Assembly: GCA_043228905.1 (NCBI GenBank)
Contig: JBHGNT010000004.1
Location: 23,002,001 to 23,066,000 of the forward strand
Origin: Azolla caroliniana
Taxonomy: Eukaryota; Polypodiophyta
Reading direction: 5' to 3'
Length of the DNA: 64,000 nt
The notes under the pieces: model-generated
The model's database searches: none
What the model saw: the letters and a program-made list of their open reading frames with translations, nothing else
Told to the model about the DNA's origin: nothing
Part shown: positions 53,214 through 63,725 of the stretch, piece after piece
How positions within the stretch are numbered: the stretch's first letter is position 1
Layout of the letters: the number at the start of each line of letters is the position of its first letter
Program-made: the position numbers and the translations under genes

Positions 53214-53897
53214 TGACAGGAACTACACGCTCCCTATGCGCAATTCTCGGCCACAACCGAGCTTAGAATCATACACAAAAAGACGGGAATGAATGCACGA
53301 CACAATGAAGAGAAGAGTACACAGGATGTTTACGTGGAAAACCCAAATATGGGAAAAACCACGGCAGCCCACAAACTGCAAACTATCACTATGTCAAAAT
53401 GTACAAAATGGTAAAGCACCGAAGCAACGACCTCGAGCTTTCTATCTTCGCCACAAGTGGCGGTTACAACAGAGGCAACGACCTCTTCCTCTCTCTCACT
53501 CTCTCTGTACACAATTGCACGCTATAATCTTACACCAACAAGAATAACAACAACATCCTCATTCTCTGTTTGCCCTAAGTCCTATTTATACTAATATGAC
53601 TTTTCGGCTATTTACAAATATAGCCCCGATGGACTCTCAGAAACATATTTACGAATATGTCTCTTCATCTAGTGAGCACTCCTCATCCGGCGTGCATCAT
53701 CCGGCGCTTGCCGGGTACTCGTCATCCAGTTCTCACCGGGTCTGCACCATCCGGCTCTCCGTAGTCGGGTACTCGTCATCCGATTCTCACCGGGTCTTCC
53801 GTAGCTGGGTATTCCTCATCTGGTTTCGGCCTCGGCCGAGTTTGCTCATCAGTATTGTTCTTCTCACTTCCCATCCGGAGGGACCTGTTTCCTAACA
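53214..53897 (-). repeat. 5' LTR of copia-4
   Basis: 684 bp, partner of 48505-49188. It contains TATAAATA (minus strand 53583-53590) and a CT/GA-rich leader near 53488-53508. Confidence 0.94.
53583..53590 (-). promoter_or_regulatory. TATA box in the copia-4 5' LTR
   Basis: TATAAATA on the minus strand; the same box and flank occur in copia-1 and the solo LTR. Confidence 0.65.
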
Positions 53898-53902
53898 GAA
53901 TT

Positions 53903-54497
53903 TGGTTTTATCATAGTTATGTTGTTTTGTGAGTGGGATTATGGTTTTTTTCTCTTGATACCATTTGAATGATTTTGATGCATTATGGTCACAATTACTG
54001 GCTCAGAAAATGATTTTGGATGATGAGCTAAAATGTGTATTTTTGTTATGCACTTTGCCTAGCTCATGGGACACTTTTTGCACCACTACTAGTGCTAGTG
54101 CACCAAATGGAAAATTAGTCTATAATGACATATGTGGAGCACTTTTGGGTGAAGAAATTCGTAGAAAATCTATGATTGCATCACATAATGGAGATGCATA
54201 TAATGTTTTTGATGTTGGTCCTCGCAAGAACCAACACCGTGGTAGAAGCCAAACAAGAAATAGTAGTGGAAATGATAGAGGTAGAAGCAAATCTAGGAAG
54301 AAAAATATGGTGTGTTATTACTGTCATAAAAAGGGACACCTTAAGAAAGATTGTTATGCCCTAAAAAATAAGGAGAAAGATAATGTTAGAGGGCATGGTA
54401 GACAATCTAGTGGTCCCTCTTCCTCGGAGGAAATAGAGGAAGTAAATGCAACATGTGATGAGACTGACATCTTGGTCTTAGATGATGTTAGCACACA
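53903..54497 (+). pseudogene. copia-7 gag fragment
   Basis: A frame from 53965 reads gag text (LWSQLLAQKMILDDELK, LLCTLPSSWDTF) and a CCHC knuckle CYYCHKKGHLKKDC near 54318, then an acidic tail. It is a third copia gag type, unlike copia-1 or copia-2. It is cut at 54498 by the copia-6 LTR; the remaining frame to 54582 is LTR sequence. No matching continuation is found to the right of copia-6. The N-terminal gag part is missing on the left. Confidence 0.8.
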
Positions 54498-54806
54498 TGT
54501 TGGGGTGAACATTGTTATGCGGAAGCATGTGTTCGGATCTTATGGCTATGAACAGCAAACAACATACACACACAGAAGATAGAGAAGGTAGATATAGACT
54601 TACACAGATACGAGCTTTAATGGAAAGCTTCTTATTTTTGCACAACGCGTTTTTCTCTCTCAGAGATTACAATCGTCTACTCGTCGTTTTCTTCCTCGTC
54701 TCTCATTACAATGTTAGGTATTCGCTTATATACTAAGCCCTAACTTATTAACGAGTTCACACTCGGACGGATACAACTTGGAAGCAGTCAGCCTTTTATG
54801 CCAACA
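54498..54806 (-). repeat. 3' LTR of copia-6
   Basis: It ends (plus strand) ...TTATGCCAACA, followed by the polypurine tract ACGAGGGAG on the minus strand (about 54809-54817). It matches 63415-63725. Confidence 0.9.
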
Positions 54807-55007
54807 AACTCCCTCGTAAAAGGACTACTCTTTCTTGCATGTACAAGTGCTTGGTTTTATCTCCCCCGTAAACCTAGATTACAAATTTAACTAGATCTTA
54901 TGTTACAAGTCTGTCGGCAAGTAGCCGAATCGACAGAGGTATAGTATGAGTGTCGGTCAACTCTTACCTTCTACTCCTCGTTTGGCTTTCTTCTGCTCAG
55001 TCGCTTG
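54807..55007 (-). other. copia-6 untranslated 3' leader between pol and LTR
   Basis: After the pol stop (55008) about 200 bases hold no frame. There are two purine-rich tracts, one at the LTR edge and one near 54860 (minus GGGGGAGATAAAACC), either of which could prime plus-strand synthesis. Confidence 0.6.
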
Positions 55008-56413
55008 TCATAGCCCCATCTTCGTCCTTAGCATTCCGAAGCTTTGATCTAGGAGTGGCTTCGTCAGGCAATCAACGATGTTCACCTCGGTGTCGATCTT
55101 CCGAACTTCGAGTTTCTTCTCAGTCACGAGCTCCCGAATATGATGATACCACACCTCAATGTGCTTCGTCTTCACATGGTAGATGGGATTGTTGATGAGG
55201 TGTATTGCGCTCTGTGAGTCGCAATAGATGGTCGGCGTTGGTCAGTCTATTTGGTTTGCAATTCCGAAATCGGCAGATAGTCGATGTAGCCAGATCGCTT
55301 CCTTCGCTGCTTCCGATGCTACTATGTACTCGGCTTCTGTGGTAGACAGAGCCATGCACTCTTGAAGTTTCGACCTCCATGATATCGCACCGCCACCATA
55401 GGTGAAGATGTAGCCTGATGTCGATTTCCGATTCTCCGTGTTTCCGGCATAGTCGGAGTTGGTGTAGCCTTCGATTTCAATTGATGTTGTCAAACCGAAT
55501 GTCAGTTGTGCATCCATGGTTCCTTTCAAATACCTAAGGATGTGCTTGACGGCCTCCCAATGCTTCTTTCCTGGGTTTCACATGTACCGGTTGACCACCC
55601 CTACGGCATAGGATAGGTCGGGTCGGGTCGCCAGTATATGATACTTCCTATTGCCGATGCGTAGGGTATCTTTCCATTAAGCTCTCTCTCCTTGTCCGTT
55701 GCAGGAGAGTCTCTATCCGATAGTTTGATCGACATCGGAAGCGGTGTCCGTGTTGGCTTCGCGTTCTCCATGTTGAAGCGCTTTAGCACCTTGCGGATGT
55801 GGTCGGATTGGGAGAGTCAGAGAGTCCTGGTCATCTGATTTCGCTCTAACCTCATGCCCAATATGTGTCAGGCTTGTCCAAGTTCCTTCATCGCAAACTT
55901 TCTGTAAAGGCTCCTCTTGAGCTTTCCAATCTCTGCTTGATTGCTCCTTGCAATCAACATGCCGTCGACATAAAGGATCAGATAGATCCTGGACTCGTCG
56001 GCCAATTGCCGAACATACATGCAGGGGTCGGAGTCTGATCTGTTGTATCCAAGATACCTTATGTGGGAGTCGAACTTCTGGTACCACATTCTCGGCGCTT
56101 GTTTGAGGCCATATAGGCTTTTCTTTAGTCTGCATACGAGGTGAGTGTCCTCCCCCATCGCCGTGAAGCCTGCCGGTTGAGACATGTATATGTCTTCTTC
56201 CAGATCTCCGTGTAGGAATGTCGTCTTTACGTCCATCTGCTCGAGCTCTAGGTCTTCTATCACTACGACTCCTAGTAGGAGTCGAAGGGTGGTCATCTTG
56301 ACTACTGGTGAGAATATCTCATCGTAGTCGACCCCGTATTCCTGTTCGAATCCTTTCGCGACAAGCCGAGCTTTGTACTTGGGTTTCTCTGAGTCGGATA
56401 CATACTTGTATCG
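55008..56413 (-). pseudogene. copia-6 reverse transcriptase and RNase H
   Basis: It resumes after copia-5 with RYKYVSDSEKPKYKARLVAK. Reverse transcriptase holds YGLKQAPRMWY; the catalytic motif reads YVDGML near 55960, so the second Asp of YVDD is Gly. A stop follows at 55868, and shifts near 55600. RNase H has GYTNSDYAGN, STSGYIF and STTEAEYIVA, then KHIEVWYHHI and a normal copia end at 55008. It is dead. Confidence 0.88.
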
Positions 56414-56418
56414 GAACA

Positions 56419-56587
56419 TGATGTGAAATATCCAAATATTACTCAGCCACAACCGAGTCTCAGATCATGTCATTTAGAATCGAAACACCGAGAATGGGAA
56501 TGGAAGGTAAATACACATATATGCACACACACTGTAAACAAGAGAGTACACGAGATGTTAACGTGGAAAACCCTGAGAGGGAAAAAC
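56419..56587 (-). repeat. Partial outer LTR of copia-5
   Basis: It matches the first 170 bases of 59205-59776 closely ('tactcagccacaaccgagtc' and following text). It is broken off at 56587 by the start of another LTR. Confidence 0.8.
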
Positions 56588-56862
56588 TGACGTGAATATG
56601 CGGAATATTGCTAGGCCACAACCGAGTCTTAGGATCAACCACAGAAAGATGGGAATAATGAGAAGTACAGGTATACACACACAAACAATAGATCAATAGA
56701 GAGTACACAGGATGTTAACGTGGAAAACCCTAAACGGGAAAAACCACGGGAGCCCACTAGCTCCAACTATCAGTATGTCCAGAAGAATACAACAAGAACA
56801 CAGAGGTGGCGACCTCATGCTCCCAGTCTTCGCCAACAGGTGGTTACAACAGAGACTGTTCA

Positions 56863-56902
<40 letters not shown>

Positions 56903-57183
56903 TACGCTCTATACAGTAGTTACACCAAAAATGCAACACTATCCTCTGTTTGCCCTAGGTCAAATTTATACTAATATGACTTTGGGCTATTTACAAATGT
57001 AGCCACAATGGGCTAACAGAGACATGTTTACATATATGTCCCTTCATCCGGTGAGAGGTTCTCACCGAGCCTACGTCATCCGGTTCTCACCGGGTCTTCC
57101 TTGCCGAGTACTCATATCTGGTTCTCAACAGGTCTTCCTTGCCGAGTACTCATATCCCATCCGGAGGGACTGAAATCCTAAAA
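56588..57183 (-). repeat. Second LTR in copia-5, of a diverged relative
   Basis: It starts (plus) TGACGTGAATATG and ends next to the polypurine tract (minus GAAGGGGGAGTT). Its text differs clearly from 59205-59776 in the first 150 bases. A long (CT)n run lies at 56869-56900. It is the 3' LTR of the RNase H that follows. Confidence 0.8.
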
Positions 57184-57193
57184 AACTCCCCCT

Positions 57194-59174
57194 TCACTCT
57201 GGCATGAGATGTCTCGTCAATCCGATCCTCTTCCAGCATGCATCCAGCTTGTCGGGTGTCAGCACTTTGGTCAGCATATCTAACCTGTTCTCCTCTGTGT
57301 GGATCTTCGTCAGCATGAACTCTCAATCTTCCACTCTCTCCCGGATCCAGTGGTACCTCCGCTGGATGTGCTTCGTCCTGGAATGATACACCGCGTTCTT
57401 CGCAAGGTGGATGGCACTTTGAATATCGCAATAGAGCCGGTATTCCTCCTGCCGGATCCCTAGCTCTTCGATGAAGTCCTTCATCCATAGTATTTCCTTG
57501 CCGGCTTCCACAGCTACCATGTACTCCGCTTCCGTGGTTGACAACGCAACCGTCTTCTGCAACCTCGATTGCCACGAAACAGCTCCCCCTGCATACGTCA
57601 TGACGTATCCAGATGTTGATCGGCTGATATCCGCATCGCCGACATATCCGAATTGGTGAAACCGTCAAGTTGGGGTTTACCGGAGCCGAATCGGAGAAAC
57701 ATACTTGAGGTGCCTTTCATCGGTGGCCTTGATCGGAAGGAGATCCGGTTTTGCTTACCGGCCAGGCAATCGGTGCACCTCTCAAGATGCACGTCCTTCA
57801 CCGGAATGAGGTTTTCATCGGCAAGCCTCCTCATCCCGTTCTCGCTCATGTGACACTGTCTCTTGTGCCACAACTCAGCGGTAGTGTCGGATGTCACGTT
57901 CACTTCTCCCCGGCATAACCGGGCATTCATCAGTTACAGTGTGTTGACTTTCCAGGCCCCAGCCACTATCAGGCTCCCTTTGTTGAACTTCATGACACCG
58001 TTCCGAATGCTACCCATGTAGCCTTCATCATCTAGCCGACCGACTGATATCAGGTTCAATCGAACCTTCGGAACGTGTCGAACATCCTTTAGCAGCATCT
58101 TGCATCTGGTTGGTGTTGTCAACCACACGTCTCCTATGCCAACAATTCGGCATGTACCTTCATTCCCAATCCGGACGCATCCGTGCTCACCGGTTGTGTA
58201 AGATAAGAAGCATTTCTGGTCCGGGGTCAGGTGGAACGACGCCCCGGAATCGACAACCCACATTGTCTCGTTGCCATCAAGGTTCAACTCACTCTCCTTG
58301 GTGATGAGCATCAACTCTTCTTCACTTGCCACGATTGTCGTTGTTCCCTTCCGGTCCGGTCCTCTCCAGTCTTTGTTGTTCTGGTACGGTGACCGCTTCG
58401 AGTCGGTACTGTCAGTTTCCTTGTCTTTCTGGAAATGCCGATAGTTCTTCTAGAAGTGCCCCGGCTTGCCGCAATAGAAGCAAGTGGGCCTGCCCCTTGA
58501 CTTTGACCTTGCCCCCGACTTCTCCCGGTTCTGGGGGCTCCAGTTCCTTTGTTTTCCACGTTCCGATTCAGTAAGGAGAGCTTTGGCGTCAGAGATCACC
58601 TCCTTGTCTTTCCGATGCACCTCCTCATCTAGCAAGCTCGACTTGACTCTTGCTAGGGATAGTTGTTTTCCTTCCGGCCCGGCATTGCCCAATGTGACAA
58701 CTAACGTCTCCCAGTTATCTGGGAGGGAACCGAGCAAGAGTAGTGCTAGTACCTCATTGGTGAGAGGTACTTCCAACGATGTGGCCTGGTTTATCAGCCC
58801 CTGAAAGGCATTCATGTGCTCCGCCATACTGGAGCCATCTTGGTACCGAAGCCACACTAGCTTCTGGAATACCGAAACCTGATTAACAACATTTTTGTTC
58901 TGAAACATAATGTTGATCTTCTCCCAGAGTTCATGAGCCTTACTTTCTTCATTAAAGTTGTTGTACAGGCTCATGTCGATGAAGCACCGGATGTATGCCA
59001 TTGTCTTCATGTGCATCACCTTCCATATCGTGGCATCGATCTTCTACGATCTCTTGTCCCCGAACTGAACCGGCAACCAAAGATCTTTAACCACGAGCAT
59101 GTCCCTCATCTTCAACTTCCACACTGAGTAGTTGGAGTCGGTTAGCTTGAACATGCCGCCAAATGAATCTTCCA
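57194..59174 (-). pseudogene. copia-5 gag-protease fused to RNase H
   Basis: Gag starts at ATG 59174 and is open from 59019 to 58450, with knuckle CFYCGKPGHF near 58480. The protease frame 58332-57934 has VVDSGASFHLTP. Pre-integrase 57930-57720 ends at RSRPPM and is followed at once by KGTSSMFLRFGSG of RNase H. About 2.3 kb coding integrase and reverse transcriptase are therefore missing, judged against copia-4. RNase H continues 57601-57323 (STTEAEYMVAVEAG) with a shift near 57640. It ends RHLMPE at 57194. Confidence 0.87.
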
Positions 59175-59189
59175 TTTTCTGTGTCATTT

Positions 59190-59201
59190 CACTCTGATAC
59201 C
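59190..59201 (-). promoter_or_regulatory. Primer-binding site of copia-5
   Basis: TGGTATCAGAGT on the minus strand, differing from the usual site in the last base, three bases after the LTR. Confidence 0.8.
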
Positions 59202-59204
59202 AGA

Positions 59205-59490
59205 TTGACGCGAAATATGTGGAATATTACTCAGCCACAACCGAGTCTCAGATCGTGTCATTTAGAATCGAAACACCGAGAATGGGAATGGAGGGTAAAT
59301 ACACGTATATGCACACACACTATAAACAAGAGAGTACACGAGATGTTAACATGGAAAACCCTGAGATGGAAAAACCACGGGAACCCACGTACTCCAAACT
59401 ATCACTATGTCAAAGAATACAACAGGGGGCACAGAGGCAACGACCTCATGCTCACACTCTTCGCCTGGCGGCGGTTACAACAGAGACTCG

Positions 59491-59521
<31 letters not shown>

Positions 59522-59776
59522 TCTCTATACAGCAGTTACAACAACACAAGGAATGACCAACATCCTAAATAGTGTTTGCCCTAGGTCATATTTATACTAA
59601 TATGACTTTAGGACTATTTACAAATATAGCCACTTCATCCGGTGAGGGGTTCTCACCGGGCCTGCGTCATCTGGTTCTCACCAGGTCTTCCTTGCTGGGT
59701 AATCATCATCCGGTTCTCACTGAGTCTTCCTTGTCGGGTACTCATCATCCCATCCGGAGGGACTGAAATCTCAACA
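59205..59776 (-). repeat. 5' LTR of copia-5
   Basis: It starts (plus) TGACGCGAAATATG and ends CTCAACA. It contains (CT)n runs at 59488-59526 and a TATAAATA box on the minus strand near 59589. Confidence 0.87.
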
Positions 59777-59781
59777 AAACA

Positions 59782-60589
59782 CCCAATTGCAAGGTAGCGG
59801 CTTTCTTCCTATTGGTAGTTCGACCAACTCCCATGTCTGATTCTGATGAATCGAGTCCATTTCGAATTTCATGGCTTGCAACCATGTTTCGGCGTCCGGT
59901 GCGGCCATAGCTTCGTCATACGTGCTTGGTTCGCCTGCATCCATGTAGTTGATGTAATTGAGGCCCGGTTGATAAAACTCTGTTTACCTTCAAGCTCATC
60001 CAGATCTCCTAGGTGCCGTAATATCTAGTTCGGATTCTTCGATCGGTTCTTTTTAACAATCAGCATTTGTTGAACCAGTTGAGTCAGGAATCTTGTTCGG
60101 TATTCCGCCCCTGGTTTGGAATTTCGGCAGTGTCTAGTTGTTCTCCCTTGTGGTTGTCATTGACTCGGTTCTGACTTGCCTCTTAGTGACTCTTCCTTTG
60201 TCGACTCTTTTAGATTCGGCTTTGTCTTTGAGTTCGACGTTGGGACTTATGGCCGATTCAATGTCGGATGGGACGTTGTCGACTGGTTGGAGTTCAACTG
60301 TTTGTTGACTCTCTGATTCAGCCCGGTGGGTCGATCTTTCTACGATGACGTTGTCATCTTCGAAGGATACCTTCTTGCCCACTGTTTTCTGCTACTTCCG
60401 TTGAGAGAAGATGGAGTCTTCATTGAAGACTACGTCGTTGCTCCAGATCGATTTCCGGTTCTCAAGGTCCCATAATCGGTAGCCAAAGTCCCCATCGGTT
60501 CCATAACTGAGAAATATGCACTTTGTTGCATGGGGTGCCAACTTCGTCCTTTTGTCCCTACGGATGAACGCGTAGGCTTCACATCCGAA
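59782..60589 (-). pseudogene. copia-6 integrase tail, linker and start of reverse transcriptase
   Basis: Minus-strand text resumes after the solo LTR with SIFGCEAYAFIRRDKRTKL and GYRLWDLENRKSIWS, the end of the copia integrase region. A Ser/Glu/Lys-rich linker with stops follows, then the beginning of reverse transcriptase (WELVELPIGRKPLPCNWVF). Copia-5 interrupts it at 59776. Confidence 0.82.
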
Positions 60590-60594
60590 TATAC

Positions 60595-60987
60595 TGTTAC
60601 AAAACAAGTCCCTCCGGATGAGGAGTACCCGGCAATAGAAGACCCGGTGAGAACCGGATGATGAGTGCCCGGCAACGGAAGACCCGGTGAGAACCGGATG
60701 AGGAGTACCCGGAAACGGAAGACCCGGTGAGAACCGGATGAGTACCCGGCTACAGAAGACCCGGTGAGAACCGGATGACGTGTGCCCGGCAAGGGCCGGA
60801 TGATGCAGGCCCGATGAGGAGTGTTTACCGGATGAAGGGACATATTTGTAAATATGTTTCTGAGAGTCCATCAGGGCTATATTTGTAAATAGCCGAAAAG
60901 TCATATTAGTATAAATATGACTTAGGGCAAACTTTAGTGGATGTTGTTGTCATTCTTGGTTGCGCAAGATTAGAGCGTGTAACTGTG

Positions 60988-61025
<38 letters not shown>

Positions 61026-61299
61026 GAGGTCGTTGCTTCTGTTGTAACCGCCGCCTGTGGCGAAGATAGCAAGCTCGAGGTCGTTACCTCGGTGCTTCAC
61101 AATTGTACATTCTGATATAGTGATAGTTTGCAGTCTGTGGGCTGTCGTGGTTTTTCCCTAGTTTGGGTTTTCCACGTTAACATCTTGTGTACTCTTTTCT
61201 CTCCTTTGCGTCGTGTATTCATTCCCCGTTTTTTTCTGTGTTTGATTCTAAGCTCGGTTGTGGCCGAGCATTGTTCATCGAAGCGTGTAGTTCCTGTCA
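60595..61299 (+). repeat. Solo LTR of the copia-1/copia-4 family
   Basis: 705 bp, TGTTAC...CTGTCA, flanked by tatac (60590-60594 and 61300-61304). No internal region is attached, so an intact element was reduced by LTR-LTR recombination. It contains TATAAATA (60910-60917), a (GA)n tract (60991-61022) and a tandem array (60618-60790). Confidence 0.94.
60618..60790. repeat. Short tandem array in the solo LTR
   Basis: Four to five units with 'gaagacccggtgagaaccgg' spaced about 38-43 bases apart. Related phrases occur fewer times in the LTRs of copia-1, copia-4 and copia-5, so copy number varies within the family. Confidence 0.85.
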
Positions 61300-61304
61300 T
61301 ATAC

Positions 61305-63312
61305 GGAGCCTATTGTAGGGCACTTCAAGCCTAATTGATCTTGACGGTTCTAGATTTATCAGGTACACTGTCGTCTGCAATGCCTCAGCCCAGAATTCCA
61401 GCTTCAGTCCGGCTTGCTTGAGCATTGTCATCACCCTCTCCTGGATCGTTCGGTTGATCCATTCAGCCACCCCATTCTGCATGGGTCTATAAGGAATGGT
61501 CTTTTGATGCCAGATCCCTTTTTTGGACAAGTACTATTTGAAGGCTCTGGAGGTGTACTCACCTCCATTGTCAGATTGGAGTGTCTTCACTCTGTGTCCC
61601 GACCGGTTCTCCACTTCAGATATCCATCGAGTGAAGACCTCGAGCGCTTCATCTTTGGACTTGATGGAGTATGCCCAAACTTTCCATGTACAGTCATCTA
61701 CGAATGTGATGAAGTACCGGGAGCTTCCTAGTGATCGCTCTTGCATGGGCCCACATATGTCTATGTGCACGAGCTCTAGGGGTTGTCGTACCGTCCCGTA
61801 GTGGAGAGAGTGCGGACTTCGGGTTTGTTTCCCATATCGACAATGCTCGCAGAAGTCCGTCTTTGCCTGGAGTTTCGAGATGTAGCCGACCGACATCAGC
61901 CGATCAAGTCCGGCTTGTGACATATGGCCGAGTCAGCCATGCCATAGGTTTGGGTCGGTCTTTTCAGCTACGTTCACGGCCCCTTCGGGGTTGATCGCCA
62001 TCAATGGGTACAGATTGTTGTACTTGTACACACTCCCGATTTTTAGGTTTCCTCGGCTGATCACCCATGTCAACTCGTGTAGAGTCGTTCGATACCCGTC
62101 TTCGGCTAACATGTCAATGGAGACTAGACTCCTCTTTAGATCAAGTATGTGCCAAACTCGGTGCAGGGTTATTGTGTTGCCATTTGGCAATCTGATGGGA
62201 ACCTCCCCAGTTCCGGCTATCTTGCACTCCTTCCCGTTTCCCAGTCGGACTGTGCCGCTGGCGTCGGCTGAATAGTTCGAGAATCATTCAACGTTGGGGG
62301 TCACGTGAAATGTGGCACCAAAGTCTAGTAGCCACGTGTGTGCAACTTGTGCACTGTAGAGGACTTCTCCTATCATCGAATCTTCAAGGGAGAGGACTAC
62401 TCTGATCATCGAATCCTCTAGGGAGAGGATTTCTCCGGATCGGGTGTCGGCAACATTGATCTGGTTGCCGATTGGAGAGTGGTCCGAGTCGGAACGTCCC
62501 CAATTCCGCTCAGATCGCCGACCACTCTCTTTTCTTTTTATTTACCAACAGTCGGAAACATTATGGCTAGCTTTCTTGCAGTGTGTGCAATACTCGCTTG
62601 TTTGGCCCGTTTTCGACTTCAACCGCTGTCAGTCTCCCCTCGTTCTCGATCGACTATATCGTCGACTGGTTCTATCAGCTTGTTCTTTCGGTCAAACAAC
62701 TCGGTTGAGTGGTGGGCTTCTTCCAACTCATCGATGGTTAGTCCCATCAATTTTTGCCTAATGTCCTCTGTCAGGACTTGGTTGGTTGTTTCGTCCAAAT
62801 TCAGGATTGGTCGGCTATTGGTGTATGCCGTACATAATACCTCCCAACTCGACGGCAAGCTCGATAGGAGGGCAAGGGCTTTCACTTCTTCTTCAAAGTT
62901 GATCCCTTGATATGAGAGCTCTGACAACACCCTGTTGAAGGTGTTGATGTGGGAGGTTGCCGAATCGGTCTCTTTCATCTTCATGTTGAACAATTGTTTG
63001 ATCAATATCAGTTTTGAAGATGAGGACTTCTTCTCATATACGGCCGGTAATTTCTCCCACAATGAGAACGTTCTCATCTCTCTCGCCATGCTGAAATAGA
63101 CATTCAGCCAAATGCATTCAGATGGTGGAGCGTGTTATTTCTTCCATTGATCTCCACCCTTCTGTTGTCATCGAAGCAGGCTTTTCGTTATGCCGAATGG
63201 CTTCGACCTGTCTTCGGATAACCAGCACATCCTGCATCATCTCTTTCCACAGGGAAAAGTTTTTGTCGTCGAACTTTCTGATTTCAACTCCTATTCCGGA
63301 TGTTGAAGCCAT
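61305..63312 (-). pseudogene. copia-6 gag, protease and integrase
   Basis: Gag begins at ATG 63312 (MASTSGIGVEIRKFDDKNF) and continues 63089-62619 after a stop (LLSSLPSSWEVLCTAYTNS). The gag tail and knuckle region is broken. The protease near 62320 reads LLDFGATFHVT, with Phe where Ser is usual in DSGAT. Pre-integrase: FCEHCRYGKQTR near 61850. Integrase 61923-61297: VHIDICGPM, LQSDNGGEYTS and QNGVAEWINRTI, with a stop near 61534. It is cut by the solo LTR at 61299. Confidence 0.88.
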
Positions 63313-63400
63313 ATTCTTTCTGTGGATTTGATGTTTCTGACCTAGTCTTTTCTTTTAGTTTCTTCTTCTGCTATCCGTTGCCGCCGCACAGTAGAACACA

Positions 63401-63412
63401 GCTCTGATACCA
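63401..63412 (-). promoter_or_regulatory. Primer-binding site of copia-6
   Basis: TGGTATCAGAGC on the minus strand, next to the 5' LTR. Confidence 0.9.
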
Positions 63413-63414
63413 CT

Positions 63415-63725
63415 TGTTGGTTAATGTCGACTGTTATGCGAAAGTGTGTGTTCGGATTTTATGGCTATGAATAGCAAACAACATACACACACAGAAGATA
63501 GAGAAGGCAGATATAGACTTACACAGATACGATCTTTAATGGAAAGCTTCTTATTTTTGCACAACGCGTTTTTCTCTCTCAGAGATTACAATCGTCTGCT
63601 CGTCGTCTTCTTCCTCGTCTCTCATTACAATGTTAGGTATTCGCTTATATACTAAACCCTAACTTATTAACGAGTTCACACTCGAACGGATACAACTTGG
63701 AAGCAGTCGGCCTTTTATGCCAACA
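63415..63725 (-). repeat. 5' LTR of copia-6
   Basis: 311 bp, TGTTGG...CCAACA on the plus strand. A TATATAAG box reads on the minus strand at 63644-63651. It pairs with 54498-54806 with a handful of differences. Confidence 0.9.

Larger units (their letters stand above)
48505..53897 (-). mobile_element. copia-4: full-length Ty1/copia element
   Basis: Two 684-bp LTRs are flanked by gaatt (48500-48504 and 53898-53902). PBS, gag-pol remnant and polypurine tract are in place. The LTRs differ at about two dozen positions by eye (3-4 percent), so it is clearly older than gypsy-1. It is in the same family as copia-1. It sits between AT-rich DNA and a copia-7 gag fragment. Confidence 0.96.
56419..59776 (-). 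mobile_element. copia-5: composite, internally deleted Ty1/copia insertion
   Basis: It inserted in the copia-6 reverse transcriptase: host gaaca (56414-56418) before it and aaaca (59777-59781) after it fit a 5-bp duplication with one change, and the host frame NWVF/RYKY is restored on removal. Left side: 168 bp of one LTR (56419-56587) that matches the right LTR, then a second, different LTR (56588-57183). Inside are gag, protease and pre-integrase joined directly to RNase H. This fits one element hit by a relative, followed by recombination or deletion. Confidence 0.82.
54498..63725 (-). mobile_element. copia-6: Ty1/copia element holding two later insertions
   Basis: LTRs of 309 and 311 bp start TGTTGG and end CCAACA. 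With copia-5 (56419-59776) and the solo LTR (60595-61299) removed, the element is about 5.2 kb. Domain order on the minus strand is gag, protease, integrase, reverse transcriptase, RNase H. The flanks do not show a target duplication: left is copia-7 gag, right is a different gag. Confidence 0.92.
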
